This document shows, piece after piece, positions 36,874 through 44,511 of a DNA stretch of 64,000 bases (the first letter of the stretch is position 1; every line of letters starts with the position of its first letter). The position numbers and the translations under genes were made by a program. Location: assembly GCA_012519055.1 (NCBI GenBank), contig JAAYQU010000001.1, positions 62,001-126,000 of the forward strand, written 5' to 3'. The stretch is from Bacteroidales bacterium (GTDB lineage: Bacteria > Bacteroidota > Bacteroidia > Bacteroidales > Salinivirgaceae). The notes under the pieces are model-generated. The model worked only from the letters and a program-made list of their open reading frames with translations, was not told where the DNA came from and did no database searches.

Positions 36874-37044
36874 ATGAAGAAAATTCTTAAAAGCATCGGA
36901 TTAGTGATAATATTTATCGGTGTATTTATAGTTGGTTATACTTCTATAGGAACAGTTCAAGATAATACAGGCTTATGGGTAGGCGGTATTATTATATTTA
37001 TTGGTCTGATAACCTTTATTATAACTAACAAGTACATTGAATAG
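36874..37044 (+). CDS. Small membrane protein of 56 residues, unknown function
   Basis: An ATG-started frame MKKILKSIGLVIIFIGVFIV runs to a TAG at 37042-37044. It encodes 56 residues with two hydrophobic segments (about 8-22 and 34-50) joined by a short polar loop (TSIGTVQDNTG). The basic N-terminus suggests it faces the cytoplasm. Small two-helix proteins of this look are common in Bacteroidota but I cannot assign a family. It follows the cyclase gene by 113 bp on the same strand. The clean hydrophobic pattern is the reason to call it real. Confidence 0.6.
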   Translation: MKKILKSIGLVIIFIGVFIVGYTSIGTVQDNTGLWVGGIIIFIGLITFIITNKYIE

Positions 37045-37093
37045 ATATTTATCTAGTAAATTGTTTTGTATTTTCTGTTGCTTAGCAACATAT

Positions 37094-37243
37094 TCATACT
37101 GACTTTTTTGCAAAACGCTTGTTGATATCTAACGCAACCTTAGAAAGCTGAGATATTGTTTTTCCAGGTTGTTCTATTGTGGTCATTAAATTTGTTGTAG
37201 TGACCAATGATGTATTCTGGCCTTCTCTTTTGAAAGCTATCAA
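37094..37243 (-). pseudogene. Possible gene remnant or very small gene (49 codons from TTG)
   Basis: On the minus strand a 50-codon frame from TTG (37241-37243) to TGA (37094-37096) reads LIAFKREGQNTSLVTTTN, then QPGKTISQLSKVALDINKRF. It looks protein-like, amphipathic and not of biased composition, unlike the surrounding AT-rich spacer. The frame is closed upstream by TAA. It may be the decayed end of a lost gene or a small protein with a non-ATG start. The family is not recognised. Confidence 0.25.
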
Positions 37244-37278
37244 GTTAAAAAATTAATTGATTAAAATATAGAAAATTG

Positions 37279-37303
37279 TAAAGGCGGACATGCTCCGCCT
37301 TTA
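37279..37303 (-). terminator. Hairpin downstream of pdxA
   Basis: TAAAGGCGGA (37279-37288) pairs perfectly with TCCGCCTTTA (37294-37303) around a 5-nt loop, beginning 5 nt after the pdxA stop on the minus strand. The U tract is short on both strands. Confidence 0.7.
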
Positions 37304-37307
37304 TTAA

Positions 37308-38408
37308 TTAAATATCCTCCTCGTCTCCTTCTATTTGATCAATATACAAATCATCAGTCTGATCAGTATCAAAAGACTGTTTTTGCAAAGGATTTTTTGT
37401 TAACTCTTGATATAACTTTCTGTTCCTTACGATATCAAGGCTTAAAAATAGCGCTTGCAGGAAGGAAGATTCACTTGCCACATTTCTCCCCGTGATATCG
37501 AAAGCTGTTCCGTGAGCTGGAGATGTTCGTATTATTGGAAGTCCTGCAGTATAATTTACTCCTCGGTCAAATGATAATGTTTTAAAGGGTATCAATCCTT
37601 GATCGTGATACATTGCTATTACGCCGTCAAACTTAAGGTAACTGGCTGCACCAAAAAATCCGTCCGAAGGGAATGGTCCTATTGCAATTATCCCATTATC
37701 GCGGCACCTGTTTATGGCAGGAATAATTATCTCTATCTCTTCCATACCCATAGCGCCTTGTTCTCCCGCATGAGGGTTCAAGCTAAGAACAGCAATATTT
37801 GGTCGTGTTATACCAAAATCAGATATTAATGATTTGTGCATTAGCTCTATTTTATTGCACAAACCCTCAATTGTCAATGTCTCTGATACTTGTGACAAAG
37901 GGATATGTCCAGTTGCTACTCCTAATTTAATATTGTCTGCAACCATTAGCATTAATGCGTCATGGGTGTCAAACTTTGATTTTAAATATTCAGTATGTCC
38001 GGCAAAAGCAAAACCCACTTGCTGAACATTCTTTTTATTAATAGGTGCGGTTATTAACGCATCAAGCTTCCCTATTTGTAAGTCACTTACTGCTGCATCA
38101 AGCGAACGGATTGAGGCTTCTCCGGCATCATTAGTTATCTTTCCAAGCTCGACTCGCACATTATCATCTAAAACATTTATTAAGTTTGGCTTATTATGCT
38201 GTATCGAATCTATACCTCGAACGCTAGTAAACGAAAATCTATTAATGTTTAATGCTTTTCGATGATATGCTGCAACCTTGGGCGATCCATAAACTACGGG
38301 CGTACACATTTCGTATATTCTTGGATCCATCAGTCCCTTCATAATAATCTCATAACCAATACCATTAATATCTCCTTGTGTTATACCAATTACGGGTTTT
38401 TCGCTCAT
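37308..38408 (-). CDS. pdxA: 4-hydroxythreonine-4-phosphate dehydrogenase
   Basis: PdxA oxidises 4-phosphohydroxy-L-threonine in the DXP-dependent route to pyridoxal phosphate. The 366 residues (about 35 longer than E. coli PdxA) start with IGITQGDINGIGYEII (residues 6-21). ITAPINKKNVQ near residue 119 and FAGHTEYLK near residue 133 bring the first metal-binding histidine. LSLNPHAGEQGAMGMEE near 207 carries the second, and AMYHDQGLIPFK near 266 the third. TSPAHGTAFDITGRNVASE near 291 is also typical. The C-terminal 25 residues are acidic (DQTDDLYIDQIEGDEEDI), an addition seen in Bacteroidota. It lies 18 bp downstream of the leucyl aminopeptidase gene, so the two form an operon. Confidence 0.95.
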   Translation of the reverse strand: MSEKPVIGITQGDINGIGYEIIMKGLMDPRIYEMCTPVVYGSPKVAAYHRKALNINRFSFTSVRGIDSIQHNKPNLINVLDDNVRVELGKITNDAGEASIRSLDAAVSDLQIGKLDALITAPINKKNVQQVGFAFAGHTEYLKSKFDTHDALMLMVADNIKLGVATGHIPLSQVSETLTIEGLCNKIELMHKSLISDFGITRPNIAVLSLNPHAGEQGAMGMEEIEIIIPAINRCRDNGIIAIGPFPSDGFFGAASYLKFDGVIAMYHDQGLIPFKTLSFDRGVNYTAGLPIIRTSPAHGTAFDITGRNVASESSFLQALFLSLDIVRNRKLYQELTKNPLQKQSFDTDQTDDLYIDQIEGDEEDI

Positions 38409-38426
38409 AAAAAGGGTTGTTAAATA

Positions 38427-39872
38427 TTATTTTTTACTTTTTGAATAATTTGCAAGAAAATCTACCAACAAACGCACTCCGAATCCTGTTGCTCCAGATG
38501 TGTAGTATGTATGTGGTTTTTTATAGAAAGCGGTTCCTGCTATATCAATATGTATGAATGGCTTATGGGCAAACTTTTCTAAAAACTTTCCTGCAGTAAT
38601 GGCACCACCGAATTTTGAACCAATATTTTTCATATCAGCAATGTCTGATTTAAGTTCTTCTGCGTAATCGTCCCAAAATGGGAATACTGCTAAGCGTTCG
38701 TGCGTTAAGTTAGCAGAATTTAGTAGCTTTGACATAACTGTATCAGATGCATTTCCCATAACTACTGCAGCACGCGAGCCTATCGCTCGTTCTGCTGCCC
38801 CTGTGAGGGTTGCAATACTCAATGTCAATTCTGGTGACCACTGTTTTGAGTAGCTCAATGCATCCGCAAGAATTAAACGCCCTTCGGCATCTGTATTCAT
38901 AACCTCGACAGTTTTTCCGTTGTGCATCGTTATTATATCGCCCGGTGCATACGACTCAGCGCTTAAACGATTGTCGGTTGAAGGAATAAGTGCAATAATA
39001 TGTAATGGCAGCTCAATTTTTGACGCAATAGAAATTGTATTCATTACCACTGCAGCCCCAGCCATATCACATTTCATATCGTCCATATATTCAGATGGTT
39101 TAAGGCTGAGTCCTCCAGAATCATAAACTACTCCTTTCCCAACTAAAACTATCGGTTTTTTATTTACAGCTTTCGATGGTTTGTACTCCATTACGGTAAA
39201 TGTTGGCTGCTCTGTGCTTCCTTTATTGACAGCTAAAAGCCCTCCCATTCCCATTTGTTGTATCTCTGATTTACGATATATCTGCACAGACACTCCTGCA
39301 TCACTTCCAATTCTCATAGCCTCATCAGCCAGTTTGTTCGCTGTTAGATATGATGCCGGTTCGTTTACCATGTCGCGTGCTCTAAAAACACCTGTAACAA
39401 CAGCTTCTAACTGTTCAAGGTGCTTAAGTGTAACCTTTTTGCTATACATATTAATCCGACTAAAGCGCTTAACTTTTTGATTGTCGGTAATATATTTTCT
39501 AAAACTGTAAGCTGTTAATGAAACTCCTTCAATAAAAGATAGGGTCAATAATTCTTTCGATAAATTATCAACAATATTGATAAAATCTACTTGATTTTCC
39601 TTAATGTGCTCAGCAACTTTAACTCCTACATTGCGCAATTCTTCGCATTGTATATCCAAGTCACTTGTCTTATCAGAAACTACTATATAGTTCCAATGAT
39701 AATAATAGTTTAGGATTATAAAATTCTTTTTAGTCTCTATTTGGTGCTGGATATAATCCATTTCCCTGTCAGAAAAAATGCCTGCTGGAAGCTGGCTGAT
39801 CTCTTCAATTAAAAAGACCGAATTAACCAATTGTGGTTTATCATCTCGAAGGTTAAATATCAAATCTATCAT
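38427..39872 (-). CDS. pepA: Leucyl aminopeptidase (M17 family)
   Basis: This cytosolic zinc/manganese exopeptidase trims N-terminal residues from peptides. The 481 residues have a variable N-terminal domain (1-150) and a clear C-terminal catalytic domain: GKGVVYDSGGLSLKP near residue 245 with metal-binding Lys and Asp, MDDMKCDMAGAAVVM with a second Asp, and the M17 signature NTDAEGRLILADAL near residue 324. THERLAVFPFWDDY and GGAITAGKFLEKF follow. It begins a minus-strand pair with pdxA. In a peptide-fermenting cell it would feed amino acids to the aminotransferase and kor enzymes, which is inference. Confidence 0.93.
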   Translation of the reverse strand: MIDLIFNLRDDKPQLVNSVFLIEEISQLPAGIFSDREMDYIQHQIETKKNFIILNYYYHWNYIVVSDKTSDLDIQCEELRNVGVKVAEHIKENQVDFINIVDNLSKELLTLSFIEGVSLTAYSFRKYITDNQKVKRFSRINMYSKKVTLKHLEQLEAVVTGVFRARDMVNEPASYLTANKLADEAMRIGSDAGVSVQIYRKSEIQQMGMGGLLAVNKGSTEQPTFTVMEYKPSKAVNKKPIVLVGKGVVYDSGGLSLKPSEYMDDMKCDMAGAAVVMNTISIASKIELPLHIIALIPSTDNRLSAESYAPGDIITMHNGKTVEVMNTDAEGRLILADALSYSKQWSPELTLSIATLTGAAERAIGSRAAVVMGNASDTVMSKLLNSANLTHERLAVFPFWDDYAEELKSDIADMKNIGSKFGGAITAGKFLEKFAHKPFIHIDIAGTAFYKKPHTYYTSGATGFGVRLLVDFLANYSKSKK

Positions 39873-39946
39873 AGCAGTTCGTTTTTATTTACTCTGTAAA
39901 GGTACAAAATTGATTTTTTATTCTATAATTTTTAACACCTTTAGAG

Positions 39947-39954
39947 TATATTTG
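39947..39954 (+). promoter_or_regulatory. Candidate -7 promoter element upstream of mqnC
   Basis: TATATTTG fits TAnnTTTG and lies 80 nt before the mqnC start. No -33 TTTG at the right spacing was found. Confidence 0.25.
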
Positions 39955-40034
39955 TTGTGTTTTTATTTTAAAAAATTATCTCTTGAATCTTAAAATATTG
40001 CAATAATATATTATTAATCAGTGATTTAGCGATA

Positions 40035-41132
40035 ATGAAATTAGATATCAATATAATTTTATCAAAAGCATTAAATTTAGGATTTCTTTCGGTTGATGAG
40101 CTAATATTTATTTATAATAATGCATCGCTCGGTGAATTAATGAGTTGTGCAAACTCAATACGCGAAAAACTGACTCAACCAAGTATTGTTTCATGGATAG
40201 TTGACAGAAATATAAATATTTCAAACAGATGCTTTTGCGGTTGCAAGTTTTGTAATTTTCATGTTAAGCCTAATGACAAATCATTTTTTGTCACTTCGTT
40301 AGAAGAATATAAGCAAAAAATTGACGTATTGTTTAAACTTGGTGGCAATCAAATATTGTTACAAGGAGGTCTTGATCCATATGTAGATATTAATTTTTAT
40401 ACCAACTTGTTTCGAGAGTTAAAAAAACTCTATCCTTCCTTAATTATACATGCCTTGGGTCCAGCAGAGATTCATTTTATTGCCAAAAAATCAAATTTAA
40501 CCATATCGGAAACATTAGAAATGCTTGTTGATGCTGGGCTGGACAGTTTACCTGGTGCAGGTGCCGAAATATTGGTCGATAGGGTAAGACAAATTGTCTC
40601 TCCCAACAAATGTAGTTCAGACGAATGGCTAAATATAATGAGAGTTGCACATCAAATGAACCTTCTTACGTCTGCCACAATGATGTTTGGTCATGTAGAA
40701 ACTATTGCAGAAAGAATGGAACATTTGATAAAAATTCGTGATTTACAAGCTGAACGTCCCGAAGGAGCACACGGTTTTAAGGCTTTTATTGCTTGGCCCC
40801 TACAAAAAAAAGGGACTACTTTAGAGAAAGAGTATCCTAATATTAAACGTACAAGTGCTACAGAATATATAAAGATGATTGCTATAAGCCGTATAGCACT
40901 GGTAAACGTACAGAATATTCAGGCGTCGTGGCTTACGGTTGGTAAGGAGATTGCACAAGTTTGCTTGTATGCAGGTGCCAACGACCTTGGTTCTATTATG
41001 ATTGAAGAGAACGTTGTTTCTTCTGCCGGATCTAATATTTCAATGAATCAATCGCAACTTATTAACACAATAATTGAAGCAGGATTTAAACCCCTAAAGC
41101 GTAATCAAGATTACTCACAATATACTGAGTAA
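40035..41132 (+). CDS. mqnC: Cyclic dehypoxanthinyl futalosine synthase (radical SAM)
   Basis: MqnC cyclises dehypoxanthinyl futalosine in the futalosine pathway to menaquinone. The 365 residues carry a radical SAM motif CFCGCKFC (C-x3-C-x2-C) near residue 63. It is followed by ILLQGGLDPYVDINFY near residue 110, HALGPAEIHF near residue 142, and GLDSLPGAGAEILVDRVRQ near residue 176. TATMMFGHVETIAER near 218 and HGFKAFIAWPLQKKGT near 246 are characteristic of MqnC. These blocks match MqnC better than the related MqnE, but the distinction is by recalled motifs. Presence of this gene indicates menaquinone as quinone. The gene stands alone. Confidence 0.88.
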   Translation: MKLDINIILSKALNLGFLSVDELIFIYNNASLGELMSCANSIREKLTQPSIVSWIVDRNINISNRCFCGCKFCNFHVKPNDKSFFVTSLEEYKQKIDVLFKLGGNQILLQGGLDPYVDINFYTNLFRELKKLYPSLIIHALGPAEIHFIAKKSNLTISETLEMLVDAGLDSLPGAGAEILVDRVRQIVSPNKCSSDEWLNIMRVAHQMNLLTSATMMFGHVETIAERMEHLIKIRDLQAERPEGAHGFKAFIAWPLQKKGTTLEKEYPNIKRTSATEYIKMIAISRIALVNVQNIQASWLTVGKEIAQVCLYAGANDLGSIMIEENVVSSAGSNISMNQSQLINTIIEAGFKPLKRNQDYSQYTE

Positions 41133-41159
41133 AGCATTGTTAAAACAAACACCTTATAA

Positions 41160-41912
41160 TCAATTTGTTATCATGATTTTTTTAGAAACAACTTTACCAT
41201 CGATAAAATGCATGGTTAAAATATAGAGTCCTGGCATTGCCGGCTTTTCTAAAACTATCTGATTTTCAGAATTATTTGACGTAGTTTGAATAACTACTCT
41301 TCCAAGCATATCAATAACTGTAACTTTTGATTGCTTTTCTAACTGTACACCTGTTACAAAAATATTATTATCTTGTATTTCTATTGCAACATCTTGATTC
41401 TCTACGCTTTCTATATTTATACCGCTACATCCTTTAAAAATTTCGGATATGTTTTCTAGTGAACTTGTTTTGTACGACAAATCACTACAAATTACGTAGT
41501 ACTGAGGCGTATAATTAATATTGTAACCATACTGTTCACTTAAAACAGAGTCTCCATATTCAGCTCTAAAAAACACATAAGTAGCGCCGTAAGTCTGCAT
41601 AAATTCTTCTATTTGCTCGTTTGAGACTCCTCCTGTTTCAATAGCCCAAACCCATCCTTTCTCACCCAACTGTGCATCACGCTGCCAAACCAACTCAATA
41701 GTTGGAACTGCCTCTTGGCACGTACCACAATTAACCCCGAAAAAAATCAAAGCCACTGTTTTGCCTTTCTCAAGCTCTGAGTACAAATTATAAGTAACTC
41801 CATCCACTGACGTGAGTGTAAAGTCAGGTGGAGGTGGTATATCAGCTTTTACACTAATAACTAATGTAACAAATATCAATAATATTAAATTTCTAAGCAT
41901 TGCAATTATCAT
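41160..41912 (-). CDS. Secreted thioredoxin-like protein with T9SS sorting domain
   Basis: This is a 250-residue exported protein. It has an N-terminal signal peptide (NLILLIFVTLVISVKA), then a redoxin/TlpA-like domain: PDFTLTSVDGVTYNL near residue 28 and VALIFFGVNCGTCQEAVP near residue 53, with a CGTC active site. YTPQYYVI near residue 135 holds the cis-proline expected in thioredoxin folds. The last 80 residues look like a T9SS sorting domain: VTVIDMLGRVVI near 199, then PGLYILTMHF and KKIMITN. So the protein is predicted to go to the outer surface or medium, and probably acts as a disulfide oxidoreductase there. It is 7 bp downstream of folK on the same strand, an odd partner. Confidence 0.82.
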   Translation of the reverse strand: MIIAMLRNLILLIFVTLVISVKADIPPPPDFTLTSVDGVTYNLYSELEKGKTVALIFFGVNCGTCQEAVPTIELVWQRDAQLGEKGWVWAIETGGVSNEQIEEFMQTYGATYVFFRAEYGDSVLSEQYGYNINYTPQYYVICSDLSYKTSSLENISEIFKGCSGINIESVENQDVAIEIQDNNIFVTGVQLEKQSKVTVIDMLGRVVIQTTSNNSENQIVLEKPAMPGLYILTMHFIDGKVVSKKIMITN

Positions 41913-41919
41913 TTAATTG

Positions 41920-42411
41920 TTAGTCACAAAATAGCTTAACATCTGAGTTGTCTGTGCATGTTTGTAACAAATCCAAAACGGTTTTGTTTAATATCGGATG
42001 AACTTTATTTGGTTGTATTTCTGACAACGGGACAAGAACAAATCTACGATTAGCAAGTCTACTGTGTGGTACAATTAGTTCTGATGAATTGATAATGAGG
42101 TTATCAATAAACAATATATCAATATCAATCGTACGTGAATAATATCTTTTTTGAGCTTTATATTGTTCTTCCCTACCCAACTCTTTCTCTATTTTTTGAG
42201 TCTTTTTAAAAAAATTTTTGGGCATAAGTTCTGAAACAACTATTACAGCCTGATTTAGAAATGATGGTGCTTCGAAACCCCACGAAGCTGTTTCATAAAC
42301 TTGTGATTTTTTAGCAATAGTTCCACAATGCACAGATAATTGTTCAATTGCTCTCTCTAAATACATTAACTTGTTTCCGAGATTTGAGCCTAACATAATT
42401 GTATATTCCAT
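41920..42411 (-). CDS. folK: 6-hydroxymethyl-7,8-dihydropterin pyrophosphokinase
   Basis: FolK transfers pyrophosphate from ATP to 6-hydroxymethyl-dihydropterin in folate synthesis. The 163 residues match the family. MLGSNLGNKLMYLERAI (residues 6-22) is the N-terminal loop. ETASWGFEAPSFLNQAV near residue 41 binds the pterin. RTIDIDILFIDNL near residue 92 holds the two magnesium-binding aspartates, followed by VPHSRLANRRFVLVPLSEI. A strong hairpin separates it from the aspartase gene upstream, and the secreted thioredoxin-like gene follows after 7 bp. Confidence 0.95.
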   Translation of the reverse strand: MEYTIMLGSNLGNKLMYLERAIEQLSVHCGTIAKKSQVYETASWGFEAPSFLNQAVIVVSELMPKNFFKKTQKIEKELGREEQYKAQKRYYSRTIDIDILFIDNLIINSSELIVPHSRLANRRFVLVPLSEIQPNKVHPILNKTVLDLLQTCTDNSDVKLFCD

Positions 42412-42443
42412 AGAGCTATAAATGTCTTTTAATAAGCATAAAT

Positions 42444-42475
42444 AAAACGGACAGTTTTTTAACTCTGTCCGTTTT
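42444..42475 (-). terminator. Intrinsic terminator of the cNMP-domain aspartase gene
   Basis: AAAACGGACAG (42444-42454) pairs perfectly with CTGTCCGTTTT (42465-42475). On the minus strand it starts about 20 nt after the aspartase stop and is followed by TTTTATTT. Confidence 0.85.
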
Positions 42476-42494
42476 ACTGGGAAAATATTATGTT

Positions 42495-44372
42495 TTACTT
42501 TTTACTTTTCATTTTACGTGGTTTAATCATATTTTCGGGTGCTAAAGCGTTATCAAGTTCTTCTTTTGATAAAACTTTATTTTCGAGGACTAACTCATAA
42601 ACCGAACGATTTTCTTTTAGTGCTTGTTGTGCAAGCTTAGTTGAAGCTTTATAACCTATTAATGGGTTCAATGCTGTTACTAAACCTATTGAATTATGAA
42701 CCATATTGCGGCAATGTTCCACATTAGCTGTGATTCCATCGATACATCGGAAACGCAGTGTGTCCATTCCGTTTTTAAGCATTTCAATATTTTCAAGCGT
42801 ACTTTGTACTATAAGCGGTTCCATTACGTTAAGCTCAAGTTGTCCAGCTTCAGATGCAATTGTAACTGCCATATCATTACCTATTACTTTAAATGCAATT
42901 TGGTTAACTACTTCTGGTATCACCGGATTAACCTTTCCAGGCATAATTGATGAGCCTGGTTGCATAGGCGGTAAATTAATTTCACCTATACCTGTACGAG
43001 GTCCACTAGAAAGCAGTCTTAGGTCGTTACAAATTTTCGACAGTTTAACTGCAAGACGTTTAATGGTTGAAGAATACATTACAAAATCGCTTGTGTCTTG
43101 TGTCGCTTCAATTAAGTTTTTTGCAAGTTTTAGATCGAATCCTGTGATCTCTCTCAAGTGTTCTAAAACTATTCCGCTGTACTCAGGATCAGCATTAATG
43201 CCTGTACCAATAGCTGTGGCTCCCATATTTATTTCGGTAAACAGCAAAACATTACTTTCAAGTCGCTCAACTTCTTCTTCTAATGTACTTGCATATGCCT
43301 CAAAAGTTTGTCCCAAAGTCATCGGAACTGCATCTTGAAGCTGTGTCCTTCCCATTTTAATAACATCCTTAAACTCAACTGATTTACGTTGAAACGAATC
43401 AATTAAGTTTTTCAAAACCTCAACAAATTTGATATTGCTGTATAACAATGCAAGCTTAACTGCTGTAGGATACGCGTCGTTAGTACTTTGGCTTAAATTC
43501 ACATGATCGTTTGGACTGCAATGTGTATAATCGCCTTTCTCATATCCCATAAGCTCAAGTGCCCTGTTGGCAATAACTTCGTTGGCATTCATATTTGTAG
43601 ATGTACCTGCCCCTCCCTGTATCATATCAACCACAAAGTGTCCATGATATTTTCCTTTAATTATCTCATCACATGCACCACAAATAGCATCAGTAACCTC
43701 TTTTGACATTAACCCAAGATCATGGTTTGCAAGTGCTGCAGCCATTTTAACGATAGCCAACGATTGAACTAATGCCGGATAAAACCTGAGTGTTACACCG
43801 CTGATATCAAAATTTTCTATTGCACGCATAGTTTGTATGCCATAATACGCATGTTCGGGAACTTCGCGATCTCCCAACAAGTCTGTTTCAGTTCTTGTAC
43901 GACCGGGCAAGTATTGTGCTCCGTCATCAATCAATTGCGCGTTAGCATTATACATCCGTCGCTGAATCACTGATGAAAGATTTCTAAGAACAGTGATAAT
44001 AATATCAGGGTTCCCACTGCAAGACTCGCGAAAATCATCACTGTTAATTTTTAGCACTGTTAAATCCGAAGCAGCTCTGGCATTTGTGCTATGCGGAGTT
44101 TTTTCTATTAACGAACCTTCACCCATGAAGTCATACTTCCCAAAATGTGTTATTCGTCTTTCATCGCCCCGAGGTGTTTTTTTGTACAATTCAACTTCGC
44201 CGGAATAGATTACAAAAATTGCTTCTCGGGTTGCATTTTGCTTGTATAAATGCTCTCCTTCACTGTAATTACACGTTTTAACAATATTACTAAATATTGC
44301 CATTTCCTTGTCGGATAAACCTTTGAACAGTTGTGTCTTTTTTAGAAAATCTCGAATTTGAATTTCAGTCAT
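42495..44372 (-). CDS. aspA: Aspartate ammonia-lyase with an N-terminal cyclic-nucleotide-binding domain
   Basis: The 625-residue protein joins two complete domains. Residues about 1-145 are a CAP_ED/cNMP-binding beta roll: LFKGLSDKEM near residue 15, YSEGEHLYKQ, FVIYSGEVELY near 53, and the phosphate cassette FMGEGSLIEKTPHSTNARA at 82-100. The cassette glutamate (E85) is present, but the usual arginine is histidine (H94). Residues about 158-625 are a full aspartase: TETDLLGDREVPEHAYYG, TSTNMNANEVIANRALE, and the signature GSSIMPGKVNPVIPEVVNQ near 472. Aspartase converts L-aspartate to fumarate and ammonia. No stop or frameshift lies between the domains. Fusion implies that a ligand, perhaps a cyclic nucleotide, controls the enzyme. 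A class III cyclase is encoded 6 kb away. The fusion itself is seen; ligand binding is inferred. Confidence 0.92.
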   Translation of the reverse strand: MTEIQIRDFLKKTQLFKGLSDKEMAIFSNIVKTCNYSEGEHLYKQNATREAIFVIYSGEVELYKKTPRGDERRITHFGKYDFMGEGSLIEKTPHSTNARAASDLTVLKINSDDFRESCSGNPDIIITVLRNLSSVIQRRMYNANAQLIDDGAQYLPGRTRTETDLLGDREVPEHAYYGIQTMRAIENFDISGVTLRFYPALVQSLAIVKMAAALANHDLGLMSKEVTDAICGACDEIIKGKYHGHFVVDMIQGGAGTSTNMNANEVIANRALELMGYEKGDYTHCSPNDHVNLSQSTNDAYPTAVKLALLYSNIKFVEVLKNLIDSFQRKSVEFKDVIKMGRTQLQDAVPMTLGQTFEAYASTLEEEVERLESNVLLFTEINMGATAIGTGINADPEYSGIVLEHLREITGFDLKLAKNLIEATQDTSDFVMYSSTIKRLAVKLSKICNDLRLLSSGPRTGIGEINLPPMQPGSSIMPGKVNPVIPEVVNQIAFKVIGNDMAVTIASEAGQLELNVMEPLIVQSTLENIEMLKNGMDTLRFRCIDGITANVEHCRNMVHNSIGLVTALNPLIGYKASTKLAQQALKENRSVYELVLENKVLSKEELDNALAPENMIKPRKMKSKK

Positions 44373-44511
44373 TTTATTTATAATTTTATTTGATTAAAAA
44401 CAACATTAATATTTTAAGGATTTGGTCACAATAAACTTGCCGAAACTAATAAATTAAAAGTAAAACAATTCACCTGTAAAATCTTTATCCTTTATATTTT
44501 TTGCGATCTGT

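Noticed and set aside
42706-43338. 210-codon plus-strand frame opposite the aspartase
   Set aside because: It lies wholly within a well-conserved gene on the other strand and has no recognisable protein features.
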